A program made the translations under genes and the position numbers. From NCBI RefSeq assembly GCF_900142895.1, contig NZ_LT670847.1, positions 744,001 through 808,000 on the forward strand: a DNA stretch of 64,000 bases, given 5' to 3'. Under the pieces are notes generated by a model. It had not been told where the DNA came from and did no database searches. It worked only from the letters and a program-made list of their open reading frames with translations. Shown here piece after piece: positions 8,795-17,773 of this stretch (position 1 is the stretch's first letter; each line of letters opens with the position of its first letter). This DNA comes from Vreelandella subglaciescola. GTDB taxonomy: Bacteria > Pseudomonadota > Gammaproteobacteria > Pseudomonadales > Halomonadaceae.

Positions 8795-9334
8795 ATGATA
8801 TTTTTACGGCTCTTGACCACACTGCTACTGTCTCTGGGAATCGCTTCCGGCGCCCTGGCAGATCAATGGACCACACCATTCATCGAGGGCTACGGCAAGA
8901 TTCAATACGACGCGGATGCCGCTTTCCAGCCCAAGCAGGACGAGCAATACAAGGTCATTTTCGCCATCGACAGCGATCAACAGCATGACGGCGTCAACGC
9001 GGGCCTGTGGAGCGTCGCCCGCTTCATGAACCTCATGGCCGCTGCCGATATGGACCCAGACAACGTTAAGGCCGTAGCGATGATTTCGGGAAGCGCCACC
9101 CCGCTCGCCATGAGCGATGAGTTCTATCAACAACGTAACGAGGCGTCCAATCCTAATCTGGAGTTGTTAAGGGCGTTAGCGGACAACGGCGTCGAGATCT
9201 ACGTCTGCGAACAGGCTCTGGTCGGTTTTGACATCGATCCCGCTACGCAAGTCAACGAGCATATCGAACCGGTGCTATCCGCGCTGACTACCATCCCGCA
9301 ACTGCAGATGGACGGCTACGTCCTGATGCCCTGA
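8795..9334 (+). CDS. Exported DsrE/DsrF-like protein
   Basis: 179 residues from the ATG after GAGAGGAGG; the ORF extends further upstream, but this start gives a clean signal peptide (MIFLRLLTTLLLSLGIASGALA). The mature part follows the DsrE fold pattern: KVIFAIDS near the start, ARFMNLM, VKAVAMISGSATP, LLRALADNGVEIYVCEQAL with the family's usual Cys, and a final strand. DsrE-like proteins handle sulfur or sit beside copper and thiol-stress genes; a specific role cannot be read. Neighbours are a small membrane protein and a multicopper oxidase. Confidence 0.75.
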   Translation: MIFLRLLTTLLLSLGIASGALADQWTTPFIEGYGKIQYDADAAFQPKQDEQYKVIFAIDSDQQHDGVNAGLWSVARFMNLMAAADMDPDNVKAVAMISGSATPLAMSDEFYQQRNEASNPNLELLRALADNGVEIYVCEQALVGFDIDPATQVNEHIEPVLSALTTIPQLQMDGYVLMP

Positions 9335-9349
9335 AACGGGGAAACGGCG

Positions 9350-9574
9350 ATGTCCCAAGCTCCTGTTCCTGCCGCACTCGCCGTAGTGATGCACAAAGGC
9401 GAGCTTTTGCTTGTGCGGTGCAGAAACGAACCGGACATGGGGCTCTGGGGCTATCGTGGTTCAACAGGGGTGGGCTCTCACCTCTCCGTCCTGTCGACTC
9501 ACCGAACGGAAAATCGTGGTGTCTGGCGCCTAGCCATATATCAACAATGGCCACAAGGAAAACGAAAACCATGA
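9350..9574 (+). pseudogene. Truncated NUDIX hydrolase
   Basis: The first 37 codons read as a NUDIX N-terminus (LAVVMHKGELLLVRCRNEPDMGLWGY), then the sequence leaves the family before the GX5EX7REUXEEXGU catalytic box. With no catalytic helix this cannot hydrolyse nucleotides. It sits between the DsrE-like gene and the small membrane gene. Confidence 0.6.
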
Positions 9575-9807
9575 AAATGTTTACGACAATTCCACTGATG
9601 CTGCTGGCCGTCTTCTTCACCGGCATCGCCGGGGCGGCAGAGCAGTCCGGTCCCGGCCGAATGGGTGACGGCGGCTCGATGATGCAAGGCGGCATGATGG
9701 ACGGCCCGATGATGATCGCATGCATGCTGTTCGCGCTGCTCGTTCTTGTGGTGCTCGTGCTCGCCATTGTGGCTCTGGTCAAGTATCTGCGTGGCGAACG
9801 TCGCTAG
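9571..9807 (+). CDS. Small Met-rich membrane protein
   Basis: 78 residues: a signal-like N-terminus (MKMFTTIPLMLLAVFFTGIAGA), a Met/Gly-rich linker (GGSMMQGGMMDGPMM) and one C-terminal transmembrane helix ending KYLRGERR. Met-rich linkers bind Cu(I). Located 62 bp before a multicopper oxidase, it is probably part of the same copper module (inference). ATG at 9547 is an alternative start. Confidence 0.6.
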   Translation: MKMFTTIPLMLLAVFFTGIAGAAEQSGPGRMGDGGSMMQGGMMDGPMMIACMLFALLVLVVLVLAIVALVKYLRGERR

Positions 9808-9869
9808 TCCGAACGAAGCTTTTGACCAGCTACTGCAACTTACGAACCGGCCGCGTCGAGGAGCACCGT

Positions 9870-11477
9870 ATGAAGCGCATTGATCGAACACGCCGAAAGC
9901 TGCTGGTCGGCATCGGCGGCTTTGCAGGCATTTCAGCCGTGTCGCCGACGTTCTTGCTTGCCGCCTGCAATAGCGAAACGCCCGCCGGCAGCGACAATCT
10001 TGCCGCGACTCCCCACGGCGTTGAAAAGGGCCCGTTCGATGTCAACCTGAGGCTGCGCGCCCAACCCGACACCGTACCGATACTGCCCGGCACGCCCAGT
10101 GAAGTCTGGCGTTACAAGGCGGATTTGACCAAAGGATCGCCGGGTACGTTGACGCCGCTGGGCGAGAGCTATCCTGGGCCGCTGATTCGGCTGCGCCAGG
10201 GCCAGCGTGTACGCATACAACTGGAAAACCGGTTGCCCGAGGACACCACGGTCCACTGGCACGGCTTGCACGTGCCGCCTGACGTCGATGGTCAGCCGCG
10301 CCTGCCGATCAAGCCGGGCGATGACATGACGGTCGCGTTCGACGTGCGCGACCGCGCGGGCTTGTATTGGTATCACCCGCACCCGCACGGCCCGGATGGC
10401 GGTCGCGTGGGTTTTCAAAGCTATGCCGGCCTGGCCGGCCCGCTGGTGATCGAGGACGACATCGAACGCGCGCTCGGCCTGCCCGACGGCGAGCAGGAAC
10501 TGATTCTGATACTGCAGGATCGCAGTTTCGCCGGTGACAACGAATTGACCTATCTCGACGGCATGGGATCGATGATGACCCGCATGCAGGGATTTCTCGG
10601 CGATCGTATTCTGGTCAACGGCCGCCCGCCGGAAACCCGCGATGTCGGCACCCGGGCCTATCGCCTGCGGATTCTCAATGGTTCCAATGCCCGTATTTAC
10701 AAGCTGGCCTGGAGCGACGGCGAGCCGGTGACGGTTATCGGCACGGACGGCGGGCTGCTCGCAAAACCGCAGCGGCTGCCATACGTGACCTTGGCGCCGG
10801 CCCAGCGTGTGGATGTGTGGGTCGACCTGTCACAGGCGGAGGTCGGTCAGCAACTAAGCCTTGTCAGCGAGCAATACCGTGGTGGGATGATGGGCGACAT
10901 GGGCGACATGGGCGACATGGGCGGCATGGGCGGCATGATGGGCAGGTCGGCGTTGCCGGCAGGCGCGCAATTGGATCTGCTGGGCCTGCGCATAACGCAA
11001 CGTGTGCGCGATGGGCGGTCACTACCCCTGAACCTGGATTCGGAGCTTGCGACACCATCTGTAACAGCGGCTACGCCAATCCGTCGTTTCGAACTCGGAA
11101 TGAGGATGATGCGCGGGTTTTCCATCAACGGGCGCCAATTCGAAGGCGCGACGGTGGCCGATGACGAAATCGTAGCGTTGGGCGACACCGAAATCTGGGA
11201 ATTCGTCAATGACACCATGATGCCGCATCCGATGCATGTGCACGGCCTGCAGTTCGCGGTGATCGGACGTCAGAGTTTTAGCGATCGGCGCGGCTGGTCG
11301 GGCCTGGATGCCGGGCTGGTGGATGCCGGCCTGCACGACACGGTGCTGGTGCTACCGGGCGAACGCGTGCGTGTGGCGCTGACCTTCAACGATTTCAAAG
11401 GCCTGTATGTCTACCATTGCCACAACATGGAGCACGAGGACAACGGCATGATGCGCTATTACAGAGTGCGCGCATGA
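9870..11477 (+). CDS. Multicopper oxidase (CueO/CopA-like), Tat-exported
   Basis: 535 residues from the ATG after GAGGAGC. The twin-arginine signal TRRKLLVGIGG is followed by a lipobox-like LLAAC. All copper ligand motifs are present: HWHGLH, YHPHPHG, HPMHVHG and YHCHNMEHEDNGMM (type 1 ligand context). A Met/Asp/Gly-rich insert near residues 340-360 (repeats of MGD and MGG) resembles the CueO methionine-rich segment that feeds Cu(I). Predicted role: periplasmic cuprous oxidase in copper tolerance. A laccase role on phenolics is the alternative. Confidence 0.88.
   Translation: MKRIDRTRRKLLVGIGGFAGISAVSPTFLLAACNSETPAGSDNLAATPHGVEKGPFDVNLRLRAQPDTVPILPGTPSEVWRYKADLTKGSPGTLTPLGESYPGPLIRLRQGQRVRIQLENRLPEDTTVHWHGLHVPPDVDGQPRLPIKPGDDMTVAFDVRDRAGLYWYHPHPHGPDGGRVGFQSYAGLAGPLVIEDDIERALGLPDGEQELILILQDRSFAGDNELTYLDGMGSMMTRMQGFLGDRILVNGRPPETRDVGTRAYRLRILNGSNARIYKLAWSDGEPVTVIGTDGGLLAKPQRLPYVTLAPAQRVDVWVDLSQAEVGQQLSLVSEQYRGGMMGDMGDMGDMGGMGGMMGRSALPAGAQLDLLGLRITQRVRDGRSLPLNLDSELATPSVTAATPIRRFELGMRMMRGFSINGRQFEGATVADDEIVALGDTEIWEFVNDTMMPHPMHVHGLQFAVIGRQSFSDRRGWSGLDAGLVDAGLHDTVLVLPGERVRVALTFNDFKGLYVYHCHNMEHEDNGMMRYYRVRA
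10888..10941 (+). repeat. 9-bp coding tandem repeat (ATGGGCGAC/ATGGGCGGC)
   Basis: Three copies of ATGGGCGAC and two of ATGGGCGGC in a row, encoding the Met-rich MGD/MGG stretch of the multicopper oxidase. Such repeats can change copy number by slippage without breaking the frame. Confidence 0.85.
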
Positions 11478-11524
11478 CGGCCCAGGGCCGCCTACGCGAA
11501 CCACGATACGAACGCTGATCCGCA

Positions 11525-12036
11525 GTGAAGACACAAAATCAGGTCGTCACGGAATACAGGAGGCTCGCGAACGCTTATGACAGGAAGTGGTCGTTCTATA
11601 TCGAAGCGACCACGCGCGAAACGATCGCGCGCCTGTCATTACATGCCGAGGATCGATTGCTCGATATCGGCTGTGGTACCGGCGCCTTGCTGCATCGCCT
11701 CGCCGCGGTGCATCCGGTCTCCCGACTGGCCGGGGTGGATCCCGTGCCCGAGATGCTGGAGGCTGCGCGTGACAAGCTCTCGCCGGCGAGATACAGCGCG
11801 TTTTGCGGCCCGGCGGGCAACTCGTCGTCACGGATTGGTGCGGGGATTACTTGGCGTGCCGGCTGTTTGAGCGATATCAGCGCCTGCGCGGTCGCGCGCA
11901 CGCCCAGATCTATCGAGCGCGTGACTGCAAGCGACTGCTCGAACAGGCCGGTTTCGCAGCAGTGGAAGTCGACGCCTACAAAATCAACTGGCGATGGGGG
12001 CTCATGACCGCCCGGTGCACCCGTGTTCCCGCTTAG
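11525..12036 (+). pseudogene. SAM-dependent methyltransferase with an internal deletion
   Basis: A GTG-started frame encodes a class I methyltransferase N-terminus with the motif I region LLDIGCGTGALLHRLAAVHP. Near 11790 the family match jumps to another frame, which continues RVLRPGGQLVVTDWCGDY and runs to a normal-looking C-terminus at 12036. About 50 residues expected between these blocks (motifs II-III) are missing, so a frame-changing internal deletion is the simplest reading. It follows the multicopper oxidase by 47 bp. Confidence 0.7.
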
Positions 12037-12331
12037 ATCAAACACGAAGACTCACCGCCGAGATACGCCACGATGACGATGGCTGCCGACACGTTGTCCC
12101 TTTGCCCAAAATCCGCGATTGCCCTGACGGCAGTGCCGATGATCGATGCCGAAGCCGGCGTTTTGCGTAATTTATCGGTTGTGGGCTCGCCTTAAGGGCG
12201 CAACCCAGGCCGAAGGCAATGAAAATCGCAGGCATTTGTGCTTTGATCGCGCACGGGCTCGATATTGGCGCAGAGCAACCCCCTGCGCCGTTTTCAGGTG
12301 CGGGTTTGGCGTGTCGATCACGCGCCTGGGG
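12037..12331. other. No recognisable gene
   Basis: Short open frames occur on both strands but none has family features or an RBS. The region separates the methyltransferase relic from a block of transposon fragments. Confidence 0.4.
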
Positions 12332-12780
12332 TTATGTCGCGCCACGCACGGCCAATTTCCAGCAGCGATGTCGGATGGTATTGAACAGCGCCACGGCTTC
12401 GCGGTTGACCTTCAGACACAGTTGTCCGGCGTGACGCACCACCTTGCCGGCGGTCTGGCAGACCCGCCAGCGTAGTGTCTGGATCTGATGCCGATGCCAG
12501 GTGCTGTTCAAAGTCCATTGCGTGAAGCCTTTGAGCAGGTTGTAGGCGAGCCCACCCAGACGAAAGAACACCGCGTTGGCAGCGAACTGGCCGCAGGGCA
12601 TGCGTTCCATGCCAAAGCCGATTTTGAGTTCCTTGATCCGATTCTCGCTGGCTTCGCCGTGTTGGCGGTACCAGGCCATGGTGGCCACAGCACTTTCTTC
12701 GCGATTGCTGGCCACCGCGGCATAGCGATAAGGCGACACACCCGTGTCGAACAACGCGCTTTGATTGCCCCAGTTGCGGC
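12332..12780 (-). pseudogene. IS1380-family transposase, C-terminal fragment
   Basis: The reverse strand carries the IS1380 catalytic Glu region ENRIKELKIGFGMERMPCGQF and the downstream FFRLGGLAYNL segment to a natural end at 12332. The N-terminal half, with the first Asp residues, is absent. Homology ends near 12780, where an IS91-type sequence begins on the other strand. It differs from the complete IS1380-family element at 43568-45284. Confidence 0.75.
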
Positions 12781-12782
12781 GC

Positions 12783-13147
12783 CCGGCGCATGGTCGATGG
12801 CGCGGCATGGCTGGCCGATCAGGTGCTGCCCGAGCGGCCGGTCCGACAATGGGTGTTGAGTCTTCCTTTTCCGCAACTGGCCCACACCATCGTCCGCCGG
12901 GTGGGCCGGCTGCTCGAGCGCGACACCGAACAGCTTGACCTAGGCGAGGTGCTGGACGAAGACGACCCAATGCCCGATCTGGTGGGCCACTCCATCACCT
13001 ACCGCATTGCTGTGGGCCCGCACCGGGGTCGCAAGGTGTTTACGCTCCAAACTATGCCGACCTGCGATGAGGAAGATTGGGCGACTGGCGATCCCGGTTA
13101 CGTGGCCGGCTTTTCCTTGCACGCCGGGGTGGCAGTGAAAGTCTGCC
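12783..13147 (+). pseudogene. IS91-family transposase remnant with internal deletion
   Basis: Reads MVDGAAWLADQVLPERPVRQWVLSLPF, the typical IS91/IS801 segment before the HUH domain, then jumps to the late part of the same protein (KVFTLQTMPT, AGFSLHAGVAVKVCQRS). The central HUH/tyrosine catalytic part is deleted. The remnant stops at 13147, where a permease tail starts. Confidence 0.7.
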
Positions 13148-13286
13148 AGCGATCTTCGGTTTACTTATCGGGACTCTATTTTTTGATGAGACATTCAGTA
13201 CCGTGGAAATTACGGGAATTGCGATCACGGTTGTGGGACTACTGGTGATAATCATAACTCCAAATCAGGAAAAACGTATCATTTAG
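13143..13286 (+). pseudogene. C-terminal fragment of an EamA/DMT-family permease
   Basis: The frame encodes LPAIFGLLIGTLFFDETF then ITGIAITVVGLLVIIITP, the last two helices of an EamA drug/metabolite transporter, ending at 13286. No upstream part exists; the fragment is joined directly to IS91 sequence. Low GC compared with its neighbours suggests a separate origin. Confidence 0.65.
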
Positions 13287-13335
13287 GATATTAGGAGCTG
13301 TAATCGAGAGGTGCAGGTGGTCTAAGAAACTTATC

Positions 13336-13581
13336 TTACCGCTGGGGCGCAATGGTTCGATGGTGGCGACAGGCGCGGCACTGGAATAGCGTGTGGTGCC
13401 GCCGACGCACCCGAGAATAGGCCGTGCCCTCGCAGCGTGGGCAGCGAAAGCCGTTCGGCCAGCGCGTTTGCTCTAACGCCACCGCACACTGCGTTTCGAT
13501 CCCATAGTGCTCGAAAAACTCGGGCATCGACAGGCCGGGCTGAAACTGGATGGGGTTCATCGCCATGGTGTCATCCTCCAT
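13336..13581 (-). pseudogene. IS1595-family transposase, N-terminal fragment
   Basis: 81-codon ORF starting MNPIQFQPGLSMPEF (after short alternative starts) with the zinc-ribbon CPRC ... FQCRAC of IS1595 transposases. It breaks after RACRHH, where the family normally continues into the DDE domain. A matching C-terminal half is at 18150-18639, but with other sequence between, so the two may come from one element torn apart or from two copies. Confidence 0.75.
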
Positions 13582-13599
13582 CCGTCAGCTATACGTATA

Positions 13600-13632
13600 T
13601 GGCTATGTTGGCATCACCTGTTGGTTTGCTCC
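13600..13632 (-). pseudogene. IS1595 3'-end relic
   Basis: The reverse strand reads GANQQVMPT and a TAG stop, nearly identical to the end of the IS1595 fragment at 18150-18180 (GVNQQVMPT, TAG). Both then continue GCC. It lies immediately upstream of, and in the same orientation as, the N-terminal IS1595 fragment, as if two copies had been head-to-tail. Confidence 0.55.
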
Positions 13633-13682
13633 GGTGACACTGTATATAATACTGTATATTCGGTTCCTCTTTGGGGCAAATT

Positions 13683-13862
13683 ATGAAACGAGCCGACATC
13701 AACGCCCTTGAAAAGACCCTGGCCCACCTCCCGGTTGATCTCAAACAACACCTTGCCAATCAGCTCCTTGGGCAAATTAATGCTCAGTCCCACACGCTGC
13801 TCGAAACCGCCAGCCAACGTCACCTTGTCGACACTATTTATCAGTTCATTTTCACAGGTTAG
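13683..13862 (+). CDS. Small hypothetical ORF
   Basis: 59 codons from ATG, preceded by the AT-rich direct repeat ACTGTATATAATACTGTATAT (13639-13659), which could be a promoter or operator. The protein (MKRADINALEKTLAHLPVDL...) is helical and polar with no recognised domain. It may be the start of a broken gene. Confidence 0.3.
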   Translation: MKRADINALEKTLAHLPVDLKQHLANQLLGQINAQSHTLLETASQRHLVDTIYQFIFTG

Positions 13863-14216
13863 ATCATAGTATTGAGAGCTTCTTTTAGCGCCTCTACTTC
13901 CTGGCCAGAGGGCACCGCTTTTTTGCACAGTTATTTATTGCAATTGCCTGCATCTCCGACATCTACAGCTCCCGAAATGAGCGCATCTCAGGTGGTACAC
14001 TCGGTAGACTATTTGCGGCCGTGACAATCACCGGCTCAAGATGAAAACCATGGAGGCGAAGTGGAAATACTACTAATCGGTTTGCTGATGCTCACCGGGC
14101 TGATGTTGGGCACGCTTGGCAGCTACCTCTTTCGTGCGCCCCCCCTCTGTCAGCCTAGTTGTCCAGCTGGCGATTTCGCCTAAATTAACATCAGAATGGG
14201 CGGCATAGGATGGTTC

Positions 14217-14723
14217 ATGCCACGTTATTCCAAGGAACGTAAAGCCGCGGTGCTGAAGAAACTATTACCGCCAGAAAACCGTAGTGTGGCGTCGGTCGCC
14301 GCCGAGGAAGGCATAGCGAACGCAACCCTGTATGGTTGGCTGAAAACATGCCGACAACAAGGAGTGCCTGTGCCAGGCAAGCGTAAGACCGGAGACGAAT
14401 GGTCGGCTGATGCCAAGCTGGCCGTGGTGATTGAAACAGCTCCCCTGTCGGAGACCGAGCTTGGCGCCTATTGCCGGGAAAAGGGCGTATATCCTGAGCA
14501 GGTGCAGCGCTGGAAAGACGCCTGCCTCCAAGGCGCCGATCGGCACGAAGATCAGGAAAAAACGGCCCAAAAACAGCGTAAAGAAGACCGCCAGACGATC
14601 AAGAAGCTGACGTCGGAGGTTCGCCGTAAAGACCGGGCCTTGGCGGAGACGACCTCGTTACTGGTGCTGTCAAAAAAGCTCGAAGCCTTGTACGGCGAAG
14701 ACCCGGACAACGAGGACAACTGA
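14217..14723 (+). CDS. IS3-family OrfA (helix-turn-helix) of copy 1
   Basis: 168 residues from MPRYSKERK. An N-terminal HTH_Tnp_1-type region (VASVAAEEGIANATLYGWLK) is followed by a second HTH-like segment and a coiled-coil C-terminus (QRKEDRQTIKKLTSEVRRK...), as expected for the DNA-binding subunit. An upstream in-frame start at 14196 is less likely. Confidence 0.8.
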   Translation: MPRYSKERKAAVLKKLLPPENRSVASVAAEEGIANATLYGWLKTCRQQGVPVPGKRKTGDEWSADAKLAVVIETAPLSETELGAYCREKGVYPEQVQRWKDACLQGADRHEDQEKTAQKQRKEDRQTIKKLTSEVRRKDRALAETTSLLVLSKKLEALYGEDPDNEDN

Positions 14724-14728
14724 CGCCG

Positions 14729-15784
14729 TTGAGCGAACGTACAAGGCTGCTACAAGACGTTGATGAAGCGGTAGCTGGTGGCGCCGCTCGCTACAAGGCG
14801 GCAGAACTGATGGGGCTAAGCCAGCGCACGTTAAAACGCTGGCGGCAGGCCAATGGCGATGTGACCACGGATCAGCGCTCACAGGCCGTGCGGGTTGTGC
14901 AGGCCCATCAGCTGACTCAAGCGGAAGAAGAGGCGATTCTAACCACTTGCTGCCAAACGGAATACCGGAGCTTGCCACCGTCGCAAATAGTCCCGCGACT
15001 GGCAGACCAAGGCCGTTATTTGGCCTCGGAATCGTCGTTTTATCGGGTGCTGAAAAAGCACCAACAGCTAAACCACCGAGGCCGCATGAAACCGGCCCGA
15101 AAGCTCGCTGAGCCGACCAGTTTTACCGCCTCGGGCCCGAACCAGGTGTGGAGTTGGGACATCAGCTACTGCCCCTCTGTAGTCCGTGGCGAGCACTGGT
15201 ACCTTTACCTGATCATGGACGTCTACAGTCGCAAGATCATTGCCTGGGACGTGTATGACAACGAGTCCGGCGACTTGGCGAAGCAACTGGTGGAGCGCGC
15301 TCTATTGCGTGAAAGCTGCTGGCACACGCCACCAATTTTGCACTCGGATAACGGTGCGCCGATGACCTCGTACACTCTGCGCGCTAGGCTGGCGGAACTG
15401 GGTATGCTGATGTCCCACAGCCGCCCCCGGGTGAGCAACGATAATCCTTATTCAGAGGCGCTGTTCCGCACCGTCAAATACTGCCCGGCGTGGCCCACAA
15501 AGGGCTTTGCATCGCTGGCCGCCGTGCGTAAATGGATGTTGACGTTCGAGCACGCCTATAACAAACAGCACCTTCACAGCGGCATCAACTTCGTTACGCC
15601 CGCCGACCGGCATCGAGGCGTGGATACCCAGCGCCTGGCCCACCGAAAAGCCGTATATGAACGTGCCAAGCGCCTGAATCCCGGGCGCTGGTCGGGCGAT
15701 ATCCGACGCTGGGAGGCCACCGGATCGGTATCGCTCAATCCTGGCAAGCAACAGGAAATAGAGCTCAATAAACTGGCCGCTTAA
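14729..15784 (+). CDS. IS3-family OrfB transposase of copy 1
   Basis: 351 residues, apparent TTG start; expression may instead depend on coupling with OrfA. An N-terminal HTH (AAELMGLSQRTLKRWRQ) is followed by an rve integrase core: D in WSWDISYCPS, D in LHSDNGAP, E in NDNPYSEALFR, then the C-terminal HSGINFVTPADRH motif. All three catalytic acids are present, so the copy could be active. Confidence 0.88.
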   Translation: MSERTRLLQDVDEAVAGGAARYKAAELMGLSQRTLKRWRQANGDVTTDQRSQAVRVVQAHQLTQAEEEAILTTCCQTEYRSLPPSQIVPRLADQGRYLASESSFYRVLKKHQQLNHRGRMKPARKLAEPTSFTASGPNQVWSWDISYCPSVVRGEHWYLYLIMDVYSRKIIAWDVYDNESGDLAKQLVERALLRESCWHTPPILHSDNGAPMTSYTLRARLAELGMLMSHSRPRVSNDNPYSEALFRTVKYCPAWPTKGFASLAAVRKWMLTFEHAYNKQHLHSGINFVTPADRHRGVDTQRLAHRKAVYERAKRLNPGRWSGDIRRWEATGSVSLNPGKQQEIELNKLAA

Positions 15785-16952
15785 ACGTGGCTATTTGGAC
15801 AACTGGGTTGAAAACTACCGCGCCCCGTGTCGTGGGCTATATACTCGCAGGCGTACTGTTTGCTCCAGATTTTCTGGGCGAATCGTTAGGAGTCGAAACA
15901 ACCGAGTGGGCCCAGCCGATCATTGCCGTTACGCTGGGAATCATCGCCTACCTGATTGGCGGGGCGGTCACAGCCTCGCAGTTGCGCCAGCTCGGCTGGA
16001 CCATTGTTACTGCCACGATGGGCAAAGTCACTGGCAGCTTTGTCGCGGTGTTGGTGGGCTTTTCGTTGTTCGGTCTGGCGGTGACCGATGTACCCGGCTG
16101 GTCGCTCGCTCTGCTACTTGCTGCAATTGCCACCACGACCGCACCGGCCGCCATTGTGGCGATTATTCACCAATACCGGGCCCGCGGCCCATTAACCACA
16201 ACACTACTGGGAATGGTCGCGCTCGATGACGTACTGGCGCTGGTGATTTTCTCACTGGTACTGGCCGCAATGGAAAGCACTGGTTTTGCCGCTGCGATTC
16301 CAGCTGTCATTTGGGAGATCATCGCGGCAATCGGGTTCGGGGCGGCTGGTGGTTACGTGATAGAGCGTATCGCACGCCATTTACCCGAGCAGGAGCTGAA
16401 GCTGGTAGCGCTACTCGGCGCAATTATCCTGCTCACCGGGTTGGCCAAGGCCTGGCACTTCTCACCGTTGCTCGCAGCGATGGCACTCGGCTTTTCCACC
16501 CGATTGTTCGCTGGCGCCCATTCCGAGCCGCTATTTCGGCCGCTCGAACAGCTGCAGGAAGTGGTATTTGTGCTGTTTTTCACCGTCGCCGGGCTGCATT
16601 TCGCGCCTGCCGTCGTGCTCAGTCATGCCTGGCTGATTATTATGTACTTCCTGCTAAGGGCTGGCGGGCAGATCGTCGGCGCGATGGTCGGCGCACGACT
16701 TGCTGGCGCACCAAGAGTGGTCAGCCACAACGTTGGGCTGGTAATGTTGCCACAGGGCGGTATAGCCATCGGAATGGCCCTGATGCTCACCAACGTACCA
16801 AATTTGGAGGCCTCCGCGCTCCTGATCGTCAATATCGTCACGGCAACCACCCTGCTGACTGAAACTCTTGGCGCGGTGGCTACCCGATTTGGATTGGCAC
16901 GAGCCGGTGAGCTCGGCCAGGCGACTGAAACCAACAAGATGAGAGGGGCTAC

Positions 16953-17432
16953 ATGAAAACTCGTGAATGGCTCAACGCCCATCCGGTCAAGGCATTGACC
17001 GTAGCCGGTGACTGCAGTCTTCAGGATGCCGCCCGCCTGCTACTGGATGACCCGGAAGGGCGCGATCTTTTTGTTCTCGACGCTGAGGGGCAGGTCTGCG
17101 GGCACCTGGGTTTCTGGCATGTGGCCACCCTGCTATTGGCCGAACTACGGCCCACCCACAGCCTTCGCGAACTGGTCGAACGTATCACACTGGGTAGCGT
17201 GGCTGATCACATGGACGATCATGTGATGTGTGCCGGAGTTGATGACCATATCAACGACATTTTATATCAGCATGATCTCTTCCAGCAGCACGTGGAGCGT
17301 CGCGTTGAAGACATCCCTGTGGTAGACGAGCAGCACCGATTGTTAGGCGTGATTCGTTTATCCGATTTATTGCGCGACGCAATCGCGGGAAATGACAGCC
17401 CAAAGACGCTCAATGCCTCCCGTACTGAATAG
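16953..17432 (+). CDS. CBS-domain protein coupled to the antiporter
   Basis: 159 residues whose start overlaps the antiporter stop by 4 nt. The sequence shows two CBS-like halves: VKALTVAGDCSLQDAARLLLDD...LFVLDAEGQVCGHL and the C-terminal VEDIPVVDEQHRLLGVIRLSDLLRDA. Inference: a nucleotide-sensing regulatory subunit of the antiporter. With the antiporter disrupted its role may be lost. Confidence 0.75.
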   Translation: MKTREWLNAHPVKALTVAGDCSLQDAARLLLDDPEGRDLFVLDAEGQVCGHLGFWHVATLLLAELRPTHSLRELVERITLGSVADHMDDHVMCAGVDDHINDILYQHDLFQQHVERRVEDIPVVDEQHRLLGVIRLSDLLRDAIAGNDSPKTLNASRTE

Positions 17433-17605
17433 ACTTCAGGTCGGTCTTTAAAATTCTAAATAACGCTTCAAACCGTTGTTTAAAAAAGCTTAAAAAGAAA
17501 AATATGGCGGCGCTCAGACAGTTTCAATAGCAGATTTACCGGCTGCCTCTTAACACATTCGCCCTCCATTCATAAGGTACGCGCCGCTTCCTTTGGTGAA
17601 GCGAT

Positions 17606-17682
17606 GGCAAGGTAGCTCAGCTGGTTAGAGCACGGCACTCATAATGCCGGGGTCGGCGGTTCGAACCCGCCCCTTGCTACCA
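17606..17682 (+). tRNA. tRNA-Met (anticodon CAT)
   Basis: 77 nt starting GGCAAGGTAGCTCAGCTGGT, anticodon loop CTCATAA, T-loop GGTTCGAACC, and encoded CCA. The acceptor stem pairs GGCAAGG with CCTTGCT (one G-U). The elongator-Met type is suggested by similarity to the E. coli metT sequence. Confidence 0.95.
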
Positions 17683-17690
17683 GTATTCGA

Positions 17691-17722
17691 AAAAGGTCGC
17701 GATTCACGTCGCGGCCTTTTTT
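17691..17722 (+). terminator. Terminator after tRNA-Met
   Basis: AAGGTCGCG / CGCGGCCTT stem (one G-T pair) with a short loop, followed by TTTTTTATT. Confidence 0.85.
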
Positions 17723-17773
17723 ATTTGCCGGGCGATAAAAATACGCAATGCCCTGCCTTTGCGGAGATACATC

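Larger units (their letters stand above)
14143..15819 (+). mobile_element. Complete IS3-family element, copy 1 (1677 bp)
   Basis: Bounded by the 7-bp direct repeat GCGCCCC (14136-14142 and 15820-15826). Near the ends is an imperfect inverted repeat sharing AGTTGTCC (TCAGCCTAGTTGTCC left, TCAACCCAGTTGTCC right). Contains orfA and orfB. A second copy at 18640-22209 is the same length once its group II intron is subtracted. Exact ends could shift a few bases because the left end is a C-run. Confidence 0.85.
14061..16956 (+). pseudogene. Cation/proton antiporter gene split by an IS3 element
   Basis: The first 27 codons lie at 14061-14142 (GTG start after GGAGG; one hydrophobic helix ending YLFRAP). 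The rest is at 15820-16956. Removing 14143-15819 and one copy of the 7-bp duplication GCGCCCC restores an uninterrupted frame reading FRAPRVVGYILAGVLFAPDFLG, the usual antiporter N-terminal motif. The 380-residue remainder has about 11 helices and looks intact (CPA-type Na+(K+)/H+ exchanger). A residual ORF starts at a GTG inside the IS end (15787, 389 aa) and lacks helix 1, so activity is doubtful. The stop overlaps the CBS gene start (ATGA). Confidence 0.85.

Noticed and set aside
13614..13928. 104-codon minus strand ORF
   Set aside because: Runs out of phase through the IS1595 tail relic; no RBS or motif.
17606..17682. tRNA-Met as integration site of an island
   Set aside because: No integrase gene and no direct repeat of the tRNA 3' end was found in the window.
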